Source: Pollutimonas sp963712655 (GTDB lineage: Bacteria > Pseudomonadota > Gammaproteobacteria > Burkholderiales > Burkholderiaceae_B). From it: 64,000 bases of DNA. The position numbers and the translations under genes were made by a program. Below the pieces are notes generated by a model. That model saw only the letters and a list, made by a program, of their open reading frames with translations. It was not told the origin of the DNA and ran no database searches. This document shows positions 63,212-64,000 of this stretch, piece by piece (the stretch's first letter is position 1; every line of letters starts with the position of its first letter). Location: NCBI GenBank assembly GCA_963712655.1, contig CAVQIT010000008.1, forward strand, positions 1,612,001 to 1,676,000, in the 5' to 3' direction.

Positions 63212-63606
63212 GCGGGGGCTTGGTTAGCCGTGTCAGCGCAATGCGGCTAAACATAGCGCGTCGTCAACGCCATTCATCAATACTATTCGCCACTTCAGTT
63301 CGCCTGGAGCAGGTTGGTTTTCATTGCCTGCTTCTGCCGATTGAGCTGGCGTCAGCGTCTCAGCACGGGCCAGAAGCAGGTTGCCTATGGCACGAAATGA
63401 ACTTTTTCACGGCTGATCGAGCCGGAAATGACTTGCATAGGCCCAGTGGAATCGTCACGCCAAGTGGATGAAGGGCCTATATGCTGCTTTCTTTATGGGC
63501 TATGCTGAGTAGCGGCTCTCCGATACCATGTATACCTGCGGTAATCAGATCACTGACTTCCCGCGACTTCGGCGACCGCCAAGCGGAAGGCTCGGATCCA
63601 TAGCTC
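63212..63606. other. intergenic region after the autotransporter
   Basis: These 395 bp hold no gene with a recognisable domain. Short open frames on both strands overlap the LysR gene or the barrel end. No clear hairpin terminator was seen. Confidence 0.4.
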
Positions 63607-64000
63607 ATGAAATACGACATACAGACCTTGAATATATTTCTTGCCGTCGCCCGCGAAGGTTCAATTGCCCGCGCCGCGACCAAGGAGCATACCGTCTCAT
63701 CGGCTGTCAGCAAGCGCATATCCGACCTTGAAAAGAGCATCGGGACAACGCTTCTGTACCGCCATCGGCGCGGCGTGAAGCTTACACTTGCCGGCAGCGA
63801 ATTGCTCCAATACGCATCGCGCATCCTGGCCGAAATGGCGAACCTTGACAGCGCAATGGGCGACCATGCCAATGGCGTAAGAGGCCAGGTGAGGCTGGTG
63901 GCAAATACGTCAGCCATTGTCCAGTTCCTTCCCTACGACTTGTCCAGCTTCCTGAAACTGTATCCCACGGTCAAGATCGATCTCGAAGAGCACACCAGCG
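63607..64000 (+). CDS. LysR family transcriptional regulator (partial, cut by window end)
   Basis: From the ATG at 63607 the frame stays open to the last base. It encodes a LysR winged helix-turn-helix (QTLNIFLAVAREGSIARAAT, SSAVSKRISDLEKSIGTTLL) and the start of an effector domain (VRLVANTSAIVQFLPYDLSS). Only about 131 residues are in the window; the rest lies beyond 64000. The regulated genes are also outside the window. Confidence 0.9.
   Translation, partial: MKYDIQTLNIFLAVAREGSIARAATKEHTVSSAVSKRISDLEKSIGTTLLYRHRRGVKLTLAGSELLQYASRILAEMANLDSAMGDHANGVRGQVRLVANTSAIVQFLPYDLSSFLKLYPTVKIDLEEHTS

Overview
The window looks like chromosomal DNA of a betaproteobacterium, most likely an Alcaligenaceae (Bordetella / Achromobacter / Pusillimonas type). 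This is an inference from the gene content: four Bug/TctC-type periplasmic receptors, many LysR-type regulators, a complete tctCBA operon, a caa3-type oxidase and a glycine-rich autotransporter of a kind common in that group. No rRNA or tRNA gene, CRISPR array or replication origin was recognised.

Layout. 1-12.9 kb is metabolic and transport DNA: an HpcH/HpaI aldolase with LysR and Bug genes; a five-gene minus-strand operon (solute-binding protein, ATPase, two permeases, creatinase-like M24 protein) with a divergent LysR gene; and a GntR regulator divergent from a fumarase/aspartase-superfamily lyase and a Bug gene. 13.1-24.4 kb holds Hsp20, a frameshifted PQQ-type sugar dehydrogenase, a small Cys-rich protein, a caa3 oxidase cluster (ctaC with a fused cytochrome c, a fused ctaD-ctaE, a small membrane protein and two cytochromes c), an OhrR-like regulator facing a secreted hydrolase, and small stress-type genes. 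24.4-43 kb has an HxlR regulator with an FMN reductase, tctCBA, cell-wall proteins, a haloacid dehalogenase, an AraC/AhpD pair, an ALDH/LysR pair, a secreted trypsin-like protease with a TonB-like protein, RhuM, a phytase-esterase-like protein, and a Bug/hydrolase pair. 42.9-48.6 kb is the compact repair operon exonuclease - ATP-dependent DNA ligase - Lhr-type helicase - PdeM.

48.6-54.4 kb is the most interesting part. A doubly truncated IS256-family transposase borders a block, apparently lower in GC by eye, that carries an AbiE-type toxin-antitoxin pair, a radical-SAM-like three-Cys protein (DUF5131, phage Gp37/Gp68 family), two divergent TcmP (three-Cys-motif partner) proteins with methyltransferase-like motifs, and a small unknown protein. 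I read it as a defence island whose three-Cys/TcmP cassette is a candidate uncharacterised modification or anti-phage system. 55-64 kb has an AraC regulator, a giant autotransporter read in four frames, and a LysR gene cut by the window end.

Five single-base-type frameshifts were found in genes that are otherwise well preserved: the sugar dehydrogenase, a cytochrome c, and three in the autotransporter. At least two lie in G/C homopolymers, so sequencing or assembly indels are the simplest explanation; real decay is the alternative. Several regulatory sites are visible directly, notably a near-consensus promoter bracketed by two matching inverted repeats at 21557-21625, a perfect GntR-type operator at 10447-10466, and a 12-bp inverted repeat between the AraC and AhpD genes.
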